DNA of 13,507 bases from an uncultured Eubacterium sp. (GTDB lineage Bacteria > Bacillota > Clostridia > Lachnospirales > Lachnospiraceae), in NCBI GenBank assembly GCA_934358495.1, contig CAKRKO010000077.1, positions 1 through 13,507 on the forward strand, read 5' to 3'. Below, in pieces: positions 1 to 7,233 of this stretch. The notes beneath the pieces are model-generated. The model was not told where the DNA came from and did not search any database. It saw nothing but the letters and a program-made list of their open reading frames with translations. The translations under genes and the position numbers were made by a program. Every line of letters starts with the position of its first letter. The first letter of the stretch is position 1.

Positions 1-19
1 CTTCTTTAAAATTAACCAT
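1..19 (-). CDS. 5' end of a T-box-controlled gene (threonine-related, possibly thrS)
   Basis: Only six codons lie in the window, reading MVNFKE from an ATG at 19-17. The start is supported by an AAAGGA ribosome binding site at 26-31, six bases upstream, and by a complete T-box leader immediately 5' of it. Six residues cannot identify a protein. The leader's specifier codon reads ACC, so the gene should be one that responds to uncharged tRNA-Thr. Threonyl-tRNA synthetase is the commonest such target, but a threonine biosynthesis or transport gene is equally allowed. Certain threonyl-tRNA synthetases lack the N-terminal TGS domain, so the absence of a TGS-like start here does not exclude thrS. 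Confidence 0.6.
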
Positions 20-66
20 TGTTTTTCCTTTCCAGAACCTTGTTTATTGATCTGCTACTATAAACT

Positions 67-114
67 AAAAAAGCACCCTTAAGAATACCTGCTACCAGAT
101 ATACTTAAGGGTGC
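67..114 (-). terminator. T-box intrinsic terminator
   Basis: A perfect 11-bp stem, GCACCCTTAAG (114-104) with CTTAAGGGTGC (83-73), is followed by six T residues (72-67) on the minus strand. Its 5' arm overlaps the antiterminator half that pairs with the T-box sequence, so the two structures are mutually exclusive. Confidence 0.9.
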
Positions 115-333
115 ATATTATACACGGTTCCACCTTAATGTTTTACTTATTTAGCCTGTAACGCGGCAAAACGGTAACGTTTAAAAATCTTTCCTTACAA
201 TTCAGAGATTCTTTCACGTACAGCTCAAGACTGGTATTCCTGTATGATATTCATAAGCAGCTTCCACCAACCTGCTCTCTCTGGAATGTTTCAACATACA
301 GTACTTGTTCTTTCATTGCTTTTCTCAATATCA
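67..333 (-). promoter_or_regulatory. T-box leader riboswitch, specifier ACC (threonine)
   Basis: On the minus strand the conserved T-box bulge TGGAACC is at 132-126, inside AAGGTGGAACCGTG. Stem I is well formed. CTGTATG (301-295) pairs with CATACAG (246-240), flanked by the S-turn elements AGTA (305-302) and GAA (239-237), with AGAGA-type and GGTGGAAG elements in the distal part. The specifier loop reads GAA-T-ACC-AGTC-TTGAG. From memory this matches the Bacillus subtilis glyQS layout GAA-A-GGC-ATTC-TTGAG, which places the specifier at 235-233 as ACC. AAGGTG can pair with CACCCTT to form the antiterminator, which excludes the terminator at 67-114. Uncharged tRNA-Thr should therefore turn the downstream gene on. 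Confidence 0.9.
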
Positions 334-339
334 AATCAG

Positions 340-368
340 ATTATAACATACTGAAAATTATTGTACAA
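340..368 (-). promoter_or_regulatory. sigma-A promoter of the T-box transcript
   Basis: The -35 is TTGTAC (368-363) and the -10 is TATAAT (345-340), with a 17-base spacer. This places transcription start near 333, just 5' of T-box Stem I. The -35 lies only ten bases beyond the stop codon of the recombinase gene. Confidence 0.75.
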
Positions 369-377
369 GAGGTAAAA

Positions 378-1448
378 TTATTCCTCTTCAGATTCAGGCA
401 ACTTTTCCCGCAACCGAACTGCTTTTGCTGCCATGCGGCGTCTGCTGTCAGCTTGTGCTGCATAGTGTTTTTTTGTTGTATTGACATCCTTGTGTCCTAA
501 GACATCTGCTACCAGGTAAATATCTCCTGTTTCCTGATATAATGTTGTACCATAAGTACTGCGCAACTTATGCGGTGTTATATTTTTTACCGTTGTCACA
601 AGGCGGGAATATTTTTTTACCAGATTTTCTACACTGCGCACATTGATACGTTTATTTTGCATGGAAAGGAATACAGCTTCGGTACTTCCCTCCTTTGGCT
701 CCATCTCCAGTCGTTCATCCAGGTAGGCATCCAGTGCTTCAGCTACTTCGTCTCCAAAATATACCATAACTTCAGAACCACCTTTTCGGTGAACTTTAAT
801 ACCGTTGTTTTTGGGATCAATGTCATTCAAATCCAACCCCACACATTCAGATACACGAATTCCTGTGCCCAGTAAAAGTGTCAGAATCGCCACATCCCGA
901 TTTTTCGTTTTATTGTGATAAATCTTCTGACGTTCTGTTAATTTCTCACCGGATTCCGCCTCATCCAGCAAAATTGCAATCTCATCCACATCCAGACGGA
1001 TGATATTTTTTTCATGCTGCTTTGGCATTTTTACCAGTGCAGCAGGATTTTTTTCAATAATCTCTTTACGAAAGAAATAGTTATAAAAACTGCGCAGGCA
1101 GGCAAGCTTACGCATCTGGCCACGCTCATCATTAGTATATTCTTTTCCTCTGTGATGATAAAGTTTCAGATATTGCAGATATTCTTCAATATCCATTGGT
1201 GTAATCTGTTCTAAAATATCAATCGGAAAATCGATAATCTCCATTTTTGCCATTGCAGCGTTATTTTCATGCAAATAGTGAAAAAAAACGCCTAGGTCAT
1301 AGGCATAGGCAATCCGAGTCCGGGAAGACGTCGACGGCTCGATACCGATAAAGTATTCGCGGCAGAAACGTGGTAATTCGGCTACCAATGTACGGAGTTT
1401 CTGTTCGTTTTCAATATTGATCTGGTCACTGTATTTTCGTTCTTTCAT
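378..1448 (-). CDS. tyrosine recombinase/integrase, XerC/XerD-like
   Basis: This 356-residue protein has the two-domain plan of XerC/D-type site-specific recombinases, which cut and rejoin DNA through a covalent phosphotyrosine. A SAM-like core-binding domain spans about residues 25-130 and the catalytic domain about 150-345. All catalytic residues are visible: Arg198 in GTGIR, Lys222 in HRKGG, His293 and Arg296 in HKLR, His319 in LGHK, and the nucleophile Tyr329. It is somewhat longer than typical XerC/D (about 300 residues), mainly at the N-terminus and by a charged insert near 165-182. The ATG has no clear Shine-Dalgarno sequence, but an in-frame stop lies three codons upstream and the next Met is residue 67, so this start is kept. 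It lies 65 bases after the TtcA-family gene and is probably co-transcribed with it. No phage genes or attachment sites are nearby, so a housekeeping or orphan recombinase is more likely than an active element. Confidence 0.9.
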   Translation of the reverse strand: MKERKYSDQINIENEQKLRTLVAELPRFCREYFIGIEPSTSSRTRIAYAYDLGVFFHYLHENNAAMAKMEIIDFPIDILEQITPMDIEEYLQYLKLYHHRGKEYTNDERGQMRKLACLRSFYNYFFRKEIIEKNPAALVKMPKQHEKNIIRLDVDEIAILLDEAESGEKLTERQKIYHNKTKNRDVAILTLLLGTGIRVSECVGLDLNDIDPKNNGIKVHRKGGSEVMVYFGDEVAEALDAYLDERLEMEPKEGSTEAVFLSMQNKRINVRSVENLVKKYSRLVTTVKNITPHKLRSTYGTTLYQETGDIYLVADVLGHKDVNTTKKHYAAQADSRRRMAAKAVRLREKLPESEEE

Positions 1449-1513
1449 ATCAAATCATGCTTTCTAATAAATTGTGTTTGCATACTGCTTTTTCGTTTAT
1501 CAGCGATAAAATG

Positions 1514-2239
1514 TTACTCATTCTGCTCTTCCCAGTCCGGAATATGCCCATTGACCAGTGCGGTAAACAGGCGCGTCTTTGCTCCTGGATTTTCATGGTT
1601 GATAGTTCGAATAAGCTGTTTGATATATGCTCGTCTTGTGGCACCATCCGCTGGACATGGATTTTTCACTACCGGAAGATTATATTTATTTTTGAAACCG
1701 ATCACATCTGCTTCTTCTACATACAGAAATGGGCGGATGATTGTCAGATCCATGCGGTCTAAATATGTTTTTGGAGGAAAACAATAAAAATGTCCTTCAT
1801 AAATCAGTGACATCATCATAGTTTCAATAAAATCATCTTTATGATGTGCATAAGCTACTTTATTACAACCAAGTTCTTTTACAGCATTGTATAATGCACC
1901 TTTTCGCATTTTTGCACACAGGGAACATGGATTCTTTTCTTTGCGTTCTTCAAATACAATCTGTCCAATTTGTGTTTTTACGATATAATGTGAGATGCCA
2001 AGCTCATCACAAAGTTGTGTCACCGGACTCAGATCAAATCCTTCCAATCCAAGATCCACACTGACCGCTGTCAGAGAAAAATGCTTTGGATAAAAACATT
2101 GCAGACCATGCAGGGCATATAGTAATGCGAGAGAATCCTTTCCTCCGGATACACCGATGGCAATATGATCTCCTTCGTCAATTAAGCGGTAAGTATCTAC
2201 TGCTTTTCTGGTAAGACTTAGTAGCTGCTGCAATTTCAT
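1514..2239 (-). CDS. TtcA-family tRNA 2-thiocytidine synthase-like protein
   Basis: This 241-residue protein is an adenine-nucleotide alpha-hydrolase of the PP-loop type. The ATP-binding SGGKDS motif is at residues 31-36. Cys105 and Cys108 in the PCSLC segment and Cys195 in NPCPADG match the three-cysteine signature that holds the [4Fe-4S] cluster in TtcA, which thiolates cytidine 32 of certain tRNAs using ATP and a sulfur donor. The clostridial family members are shorter than E. coli TtcA (about 311 residues), and their tRNA targets are less well established, so no symbol is given. The ATG is preceded by GAGGAA eight bases upstream. A promoter candidate lies at 2290-2318, and the recombinase gene follows after 65 bases. 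TilS is less likely because its C-terminal domains are missing and the cysteine pattern is that of TtcA. Confidence 0.88.
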   Translation of the reverse strand: MKLQQLLSLTRKAVDTYRLIDEGDHIAIGVSGGKDSLALLYALHGLQCFYPKHFSLTAVSVDLGLEGFDLSPVTQLCDELGISHYIVKTQIGQIVFEERKEKNPCSLCAKMRKGALYNAVKELGCNKVAYAHHKDDFIETMMMSLIYEGHFYCFPPKTYLDRMDLTIIRPFLYVEEADVIGFKNKYNLPVVKNPCPADGATRRAYIKQLIRTINHENPGAKTRLFTALVNGHIPDWEEQNE

Positions 2240-2289
2240 AATATCGGTTCCTCGTTTCAGTATTGATTTTTTATTAAAAGTCCTTTAGA

Positions 2290-2318
2290 ATGATAACATA
2301 TTTTGACGTTTTGGTAAA
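2290..2318 (-). promoter_or_regulatory. candidate promoter for the TtcA-family gene and recombinase
   Basis: On the minus strand TTTACC (2318-2313) and TATCAT (2295-2290) are separated by 17 bases, about 50 bases upstream of the start codon. The -10 matches consensus at five of six positions and the -35 at four. The rest of the divergent 2240-2480 region holds no gene, and I could not assign a confident promoter for dtd there. Confidence 0.45.
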
Positions 2319-2480
2319 TAGTTTCGAACATTTGTTTAGATTTTTGCTTAGAAAAACATGCGTTCATGAGCAAGTAATGAAAGTGGATTGCGAATGTCCG
2401 CTTTACTGAAATGAGCAATGATAAGAATGTGCAGTTCGTTTCGCTATTTTAAAAGATTATGAAGAAAGGATTTTAAATGT

Positions 2481-2933
2481 ATGAAATTTGTAATTCAGCG
2501 TGTACAGCACGCTTCTGTGACAGTAGACAACGAGGTAATTGGAAAAATTGGGAAAGGATTTCTGGTTTTGATTGGTGTTTCAGAGGAAGATAATACTGAG
2601 ATTGCAGACAAAATGATTAAAAAACTGATTGGCATGCGTATTTTTGAGGATGAAAATGGAAAAACCAATCTGGCACTTAAGGATGTGGATGGTGGATTAC
2701 TGCTAATCTCACAGTTTACCTTATATGCAGACTGCAAAAAAGGAAATCGTCCGTCCTTTATCAAGGCCGGAAATCCAGATCTTGCAAACAGCTTATATGA
2801 ATATATAATTTCTGCCTGCAAAAAAGAACTTCCTGTGGTAGAAACCGGAAGTTTCGGAGCAGATATGAAGGTAGAACTTCTCAATGATGGACCGTTTACT
2901 ATTGTGTTGGATTCCGATGAACTTATGAAATAA
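2481..2933 (+). CDS. dtd: D-aminoacyl-tRNA deacylase
   Basis: DTD hydrolyses D-amino acids (and achiral glycine) mischarged onto tRNAs, protecting translation from D-residues and recycling the tRNA in the cytoplasm. The 150-residue length is typical. The N-terminus MKFVIQRV, the SQFTLYAD motif at about residues 78-85 and the C-terminal NDGPFTI-LDS segment, which carries the cross-subunit Gly-cisPro motif, are family hallmarks. The start is chosen because GAAAGGA lies ten bases upstream. An out-of-frame ATG at 2477 overlaps the same site but opens no useful frame. The gene is transcribed alone and ends at a strong hairpin shared with the convergent membrane protein gene. In many Firmicutes dtd follows relA, but that link is absent here. 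Confidence 0.97.
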   Translation: MKFVIQRVQHASVTVDNEVIGKIGKGFLVLIGVSEEDNTEIADKMIKKLIGMRIFEDENGKTNLALKDVDGGLLLISQFTLYADCKKGNRPSFIKAGNPDLANSLYEYIISACKKELPVVETGSFGADMKVELLNDGPFTIVLDSDELMK

Positions 2934-3010
2934 GAATCGAAAGCAAGTCAGGAAGATTTCTGTCATTGACGAGTGAGATAATTCATCGCAAACACCTTTT
3001 ATTTATAGTA

Positions 3011-3060
3011 TAGAGCCAAATAAACCGGGGCATTTTATTGCCCCGGTTTATTTGGTTCTA
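3011..3060. terminator. bidirectional terminator between dtd and the AI-2E gene
   Basis: A 22-bp stem (3011-3032 with 3039-3060, one G-U pair) closes a six-base loop. The core is CCGGGGCA/TGCCCCGG, and each arm ends in a T-rich run (TTTATTTGG) in both reading directions. The stop codon of the AI-2E gene (3037-3035) lies in the hairpin loop, so one arm encodes its last residues while the other follows its stop. Confidence 0.85.
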
Positions 3061-4198
3061 TCTTCTGTTTTACTATTTTCTGCTTTAATCTGTCATATAC
3101 AAGTTGGCGGAATAAGGTATAACACACTGATGAGAGCGGAATAAACAGAAACATTCCAACGATTCCCATCAATTTACCGCCAGCGATCACTGCCAATAGT
3201 ACCCAGATGGACGGCAATCCGACAGAATTTCCTACCACATGTGGATAGATGAGATTTCCCTCGATTTGCTGTAATATAAAAAATATAATCAGAAACACAA
3301 CTGCCTGCTGTGGATTCACAATAAAAATCAGAAAGACTCCAAAGATGCATCCTACAAAAGCACCAAAAATCGGAATCAGTGCGGTACAGGCTATGACTAC
3401 ACTGATCAGCAATGCATAAGGCATACGGAAAATCGTCAGTGTGAGCAGAAATAATCCGCCCAGAATCAGTGCTTCCACGCACTGCCCAGTGAAAAAACGT
3501 GTAAACGTTTTGGAAATCAAGGCACAGATACCAAAAAGCTTTTCTGATCTTTCTTCAGAACAAAATGCGTAAATTACTTTTTTTACCTGCATTTGCAGTT
3601 TCTCTTTTTGAAACAGCAGATAGCATGCAAAAGCAAATGCCAGGAATCCAGTTACAATCCCCTGAAATACAGAACTTATGGCAGAAATAGTGGATCCGGT
3701 AATCGTTTTCGCACTGTCTTTCAAAAAATCAGAGACGGTCTGAAGAATCTGCTGCGTATCAAAAGTCTGCGTTCCCATCAAGTGTTTAAGCAGAGGGATT
3801 TTTTTATTTAGATGCTCCATCGTGGATTGAAATTGTGGTACAAAATCTGTGATATTTTCATTCAACATGGAAAAACTGTTTGCCAATTGCGGAATCATAA
3901 AAAACAGAATCAGCCAGATAATCGCAATAACGATAAGCAGTGTTAATAAAAAACTGGCAATACGAATTGCTATTTGATAGCTGTTCGATTTATTCCGAAA
4001 CAGCCTCTTTTCAATAAAACGCATGGGAATATTCAAGATAAATGCCATAATGCACCCAGTCAGAAATGGCAGTAAAATTTCCCAGATAGTGCTTAGCAAA
4101 TTCCATTCAGTGCCAGTTTTTCCAAGGAGCAGGATAAGCAAAACTGCAATAATAAGCAGTAAATATTTATGCTTTTGTATATAATCCTGAAATTTCAT
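3035..4198 (-). CDS. AI-2E family transporter (PerM/YtvI-like membrane protein)
   Basis: This 387-residue polytopic membrane protein belongs to the AI-2E transporter family (PF01594, formerly UPF0118). Hydrophobic segments lie at about residues 12-30, 35-57, 75-105, 170-195, 235-260, 263-290, 295-320 and 330-365. A long soluble loop runs between about 105 and 165. The ALIPIFGAFVG stretch near 270-285 is the conserved family motif. Substrates vary and are mostly unproven: members have been linked to autoinducer-2 export, Na+/H+ exchange and sporulation, so no substrate is assigned. The ribosome binding site overlaps the TGA stop of the upstream P-type ATPase (TGAGGAA), with a 9-base gap, so the two genes are almost certainly co-transcribed and perhaps translationally coupled. 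This places the gene under the upstream Mn riboswitch. Confidence 0.9.
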   Translation of the reverse strand: MKFQDYIQKHKYLLLIIAVLLILLLGKTGTEWNLLSTIWEILLPFLTGCIMAFILNIPMRFIEKRLFRNKSNSYQIAIRIASFLLTLLIVIAIIWLILFFMIPQLANSFSMLNENITDFVPQFQSTMEHLNKKIPLLKHLMGTQTFDTQQILQTVSDFLKDSAKTITGSTISAISSVFQGIVTGFLAFAFACYLLFQKEKLQMQVKKVIYAFCSEERSEKLFGICALISKTFTRFFTGQCVEALILGGLFLLTLTIFRMPYALLISVVIACTALIPIFGAFVGCIFGVFLIFIVNPQQAVVFLIIFFILQQIEGNLIYPHVVGNSVGLPSIWVLLAVIAGGKLMGIVGMFLFIPLSSVCYTLFRQLVYDRLKQKIVKQKIEPNKPGQ

Positions 4199-4207
4199 TT
4201 TTATTCC

Positions 4208-6844
4208 TCAATTCTTTCTATTTTTTATCCATTTACATAACTGGATGATCGGCAGACTCAAAAATGCATATAAATATACAATTCCAAGTTGTGCCAATGT
4301 CAGAGTCTGCACTTTAAACAGATTTTGTAATCCCGGAAGTGTGAGGACACCGGTAATTAATACGGCTCCTAATGCAAATGCACCAATTAACCACTTGTTA
4401 TTTTTCATTTTTTTTGTAAACAGAACCGGTTTTTCTGATTTGCAATTAAATCCATGGAATAATCGGGCCAGACACAGAGTTCCAAAAGCGCAGGTGCTTG
4501 CAAGCAGTGCATTTCCATGATTTAATCCCGTGAGGAAAGAACAAACTGTTACAATTCCAATTACAAGTCCTTCCAGACCTACTTTTTTCATAAAAGAGGC
4601 AGTTAAAATAGAACTGGTGGCTGCTCGTGGATGTTCTTTCATTACATCATCTGTGTGCGGTTCCAGGCCAAGGGCAATCGCAGGCAGACTATCTGTCAAC
4701 AAATTAATAAATAATAAATGCACAGGTGCAAAAGGGACTGGAAGTCCTGCAAGAGATGCTGTTAAAACAGTTAAAATGGCACCGAGATTTCCTGATAACA
4801 GAAATTCTATGGCATGCAAAATGTTACGATACAGATTTCTTCCATTTTTCACTGCTGATACAATAGTAGAAAAATTGTCATCTGTCAAGACCATGTCAGC
4901 AGCATCCTTCGCAACTTCAGTTCCAGTATTTCCCATAGCAACGCCTATATCTGCCTGTTTCAATGCCGGTGCGTCATTCACGCCATCTCCTGTCATAGCC
5001 ACTATATTTCCACGTGCCTGCCATGCGCGGACAATACGGATTTTGTGTTCTGGTGAAACACGTGCATAAACAGATATTTCCGGAACCAATTCCTGCAATT
5101 CCTGATCTGTCATCATATCAAGCGCAGCACCTTCACAGGCTTTTGTATCAGGTGTCAAAATTCCAATTCGTCTGGCAATGGCAGATGCTGTTAAAATGTG
5201 ATCTCCGGTAATCATGACTGGTCGGATACCTGCATTGATGCAGGTCGCTACTGCATCTTTTGATTCCAGACGTGGCGGATCCATCATAGCGATAAGACCA
5301 AGAAATGTCAGATGAGCTTCATGGTCAAAGGTAAGCGTATCCGTATCAGAAAACTCTCTGTAAGCAAATGCAAGCACGCGCAGTCCTTGCTCAGAATATT
5401 GCTGATTTTGCATCTGAATCCGTTTTTTCTCGTCACTGTTCATAGGAATTGTGCCATTTGTTGTCCAGATCGCATCTGTTCGCTGTAATAATACATCAAC
5501 TGCACCTTTCACAATTAAAATCTGTTTTTCAGCAGAATCAGAACTATGATCATTTTTGGAACATGTATGCAGTGTTGACATCATTTTACGTTCACTGTCA
5601 AAGGGAAGTTCGTCGATTCTTGGATATTTTGCCTGAATTTCAGAAATAGCAATGTGCATCTGAGCCTTCATCTGCAACAAAGCAATTTCTGTAGGATCTC
5701 CGATTTCTTCATTTTTATTTTCAATTCTTGCATCATTGCATAGTACACTGGCAAAATAAAGTAATTTATTGGAAGTATCGGAAGATGTTGCCTCACCTGC
5801 AAGAACAGACTGTCCGTTTACATAATAGTCTTCCACTGTCATTTTATTCTGAGTCAGAGTTCCGGTTTTATCTGAACAGATAACTGAAATACTTCCAAGT
5901 CCTTCTACTGCCTGAAGTTTTCGGATGATGGCATGCTCTTTCGCCATTTTTTGTGTACCAAAAGACAAAACGATAGTGACAATGGAACTTAATGCCTCAG
6001 GAATAGCTGCAACCGCCAAAGCGACAGCAAATAAAAAGGCATTTCCAATAGATTCACCGCGAAAAACGCTGATTCCAAACAAAATTCCACAAAAGACCAA
6101 AATAGCAATGGAAAGTTTTTTGCCGAAAGAATCAAGCGATATTTGCAACGGAGTTCGTTTCGCTGATGTATTGTGTAAAAGATTCGCTATCTTACCAACT
6201 TCTGTATCCATGCCGATGTTGGTAATCACGATTTTTCCGCGCCCATTAGTAATGAAACTGCCGGAAAATACCATGTTTATGCGATCTCCCAGAGCTACCT
6301 GATCGGAAATCACATCAGTGCTTTTATCGACACTAAGGCTTTCACCGGTCAAGGCACTTTCATCAATCTTCAAACCGGCACACTCAATAATTCTTCCATC
6401 AGCAGGAACGATATCACCTGCTTCCAAAAGGACGATATCGCCCGGAATCAGCTCTCTGGCAGAAAGCTGCACAACACTTCCGTCACGAAATACGGATGCT
6501 TTTGGTGCGGATAAGTTTTTTAAACTGTTTAAAGAACGTTCTGCCTGTCGGGTCTGTACTGTTCCAAGAATGGCATTTAGAGTGATAACGACCAGAATAA
6601 CGACAGCACTTTCTGCGTCACCAAGCAGTCCGGATATGATTGCTGCAATAATGAGAATGATTACAAGAAAATCCTGAAATTGTTCCAGAAAAAGTTTCCA
6701 TAAAGGTTTCGATTTCGCAGAGGTCAGTTCGTTCCAACCTAATGTGTGGTGGCGTTCCTCTGCCTGTGTAGAGGTCAGTCCCTGTACGGAACTATCAAAG
6801 TGATCCATAACCTGCGTCGCGGTCAACTGATACATTTCTTTCAT
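4208..6844 (-). CDS. P-type cation-exporting ATPase, Mn2+/Ca2+ type (P2A)
   Basis: This 878-residue P2 ATPase pumps cations across the membrane using an aspartyl-phosphate intermediate. Landmarks in order are an N-terminal cation-ATPase domain (about 5-65), the actuator TGES (166-169), M4 PEALS (282-286), the phosphorylation site DKTGT with Asp325, the nucleotide-binding KGA (446-448), the hinge TGDGVNDAP (618-626), and M6 with Asn714 and Asp718 in NLLTDSLP. C-terminal helices M7-M10 complete the usual ten. By sequence it would be called a Ca2+ ATPase of the LMCA1/PMCA-like type. The leader, however, carries a yybP-ykoY Mn2+ riboswitch, as do Lactococcus YoaB and streptococcal MgtA-type pumps, so Mn2+ export (perhaps with Ca2+) is the better inference. 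The start has AGGAGGA six bases upstream. An AI-2E family gene follows in the same operon. Confidence 0.93.
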   Translation of the reverse strand: MKEMYQLTATQVMDHFDSSVQGLTSTQAEERHHTLGWNELTSAKSKPLWKLFLEQFQDFLVIILIIAAIISGLLGDAESAVVILVVITLNAILGTVQTRQAERSLNSLKNLSAPKASVFRDGSVVQLSARELIPGDIVLLEAGDIVPADGRIIECAGLKIDESALTGESLSVDKSTDVISDQVALGDRINMVFSGSFITNGRGKIVITNIGMDTEVGKIANLLHNTSAKRTPLQISLDSFGKKLSIAILVFCGILFGISVFRGESIGNAFLFAVALAVAAIPEALSSIVTIVLSFGTQKMAKEHAIIRKLQAVEGLGSISVICSDKTGTLTQNKMTVEDYYVNGQSVLAGEATSSDTSNKLLYFASVLCNDARIENKNEEIGDPTEIALLQMKAQMHIAISEIQAKYPRIDELPFDSERKMMSTLHTCSKNDHSSDSAEKQILIVKGAVDVLLQRTDAIWTTNGTIPMNSDEKKRIQMQNQQYSEQGLRVLAFAYREFSDTDTLTFDHEAHLTFLGLIAMMDPPRLESKDAVATCINAGIRPVMITGDHILTASAIARRIGILTPDTKACEGAALDMMTDQELQELVPEISVYARVSPEHKIRIVRAWQARGNIVAMTGDGVNDAPALKQADIGVAMGNTGTEVAKDAADMVLTDDNFSTIVSAVKNGRNLYRNILHAIEFLLSGNLGAILTVLTASLAGLPVPFAPVHLLFINLLTDSLPAIALGLEPHTDDVMKEHPRAATSSILTASFMKKVGLEGLVIGIVTVCSFLTGLNHGNALLASTCAFGTLCLARLFHGFNCKSEKPVLFTKKMKNNKWLIGAFALGAVLITGVLTLPGLQNLFKVQTLTLAQLGIVYLYAFLSLPIIQLCKWIKNRKN

Positions 6845-6925
6845 GTCAAATCCTCCTTGCGTTTTGTCTGCATCATGTTATCTGCAATAAGTGTTCCGAT
6901 TATGCAAGCTCAGGATTTTTGGAAT

Positions 6926-6967
6926 AAAAAAAGACCCTAATTGCACAATCAATGTACAATAAAAGTC
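6926..6967 (-). terminator. riboswitch-controlled intrinsic terminator
   Basis: On the minus strand GACTTTTATTGTAC (6967-6954) pairs with GTGCAATTAGGGTC (6946-6933), apart from one mismatch and a few G-U pairs. Seven T residues (6932-6926) follow. The 5' arm begins within the 3' strand of the Mn aptamer (GTGAGAC), so ligand-stabilised aptamer and terminator should compete. Mn2+ binding would then favour readthrough into the ATPase gene. Confidence 0.8.
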
Positions 6968-7062
6968 TCACCGTTTCCTTACGACACCGGATGTATTTAT
7001 ATTACATCGTACTGACGACACCGCAAACGTATAGTCACGTAGGTTACTCCCTCTTATTAATG
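6961..7062 (-). promoter_or_regulatory. yybP-ykoY manganese riboswitch aptamer
   Basis: Read on the minus strand, the leader contains GAGGGAGTAAC near 7053-7043, GTCGTCAGTACG near 7019-7007, and CGGTGAGACTTTT ending at 6961. These are the conserved L1, central and L3 elements of the yybP-ykoY family. ACATC (6995-6991) can pair with GATGT (7008-7004) in one arm. The Mn2+-binding pocket is formed by the docked L1 and L3 loops. The expression platform is the terminator at 6926-6967. The family commonly controls Mn2+ exporters such as MntP and P-type ATPases. Confidence 0.85.
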
Positions 7063-7064
7063 CT

Positions 7065-7094
7065 AATATATATGATGATATGGGGATGTGTCAA
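7065..7094 (-). promoter_or_regulatory. sigma-A promoter of the Mn riboswitch operon
   Basis: A perfect -35 TTGACA (7094-7089) is followed by TATATT (7070-7065) at 18 bases, or by overlapping TATATA (7072-7067) at 16 bases. Transcription would start just 5' of the aptamer. With this promoter, the riboswitch and the divergent acetyltransferase promoter, the 389-base gap 6845-7233 is accounted for and no further gene is seen. Confidence 0.75.
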
Positions 7095-7201
7095 GGGAAA
7101 ATTGTTTTTTTTCGATTCTATAAAAATGGAAATTCGACGCATTTGTCTAGGGAGACATATGCATTTTTAAGAAGAATCAAACAATTTTCCGGCTATTTTG
7201 T

Positions 7202-7209
7202 GGTATACT
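7202..7209 (+). promoter_or_regulatory. extended -10 promoter for the GNAT gene
   Basis: TGG followed by TATACT (7204-7209) forms an extended -10 element (TGN-TATACT). No good -35 is visible, as is usual for this class. Transcription would start near 7216, giving a very short leader that contains GGAGG at 7225-7229. Confidence 0.5.
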
Positions 7210-7233
7210 TAAGAAAAATGTTTTGGAGGACTT

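Noticed and set aside
234..236. UAC (tyrosine) as the T-box specifier
   Set aside because: Lining up the GAA and TTGAG elements with the glyQS leader leaves one base between GAA and the specifier, giving ACC followed by a purine.
570..1214. Plus-strand frames inside the recombinase gene
   Set aside because: They are antisense to a gene with all catalytic residues intact and have no independent start signals or domain features.
4530..5069. Open frame of 179 codons on the plus strand
   Set aside because: It is antisense to the catalytic region of the P-type ATPase, has no plausible ribosome binding site or domain, and mirrors conserved coding on the other strand.
6952..7170. 72-codon plus-strand frame across the ATPase leader
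   Set aside because: It runs through the Mn riboswitch and its terminator on the opposite strand, with no ribosome binding site and no recognisable protein features.
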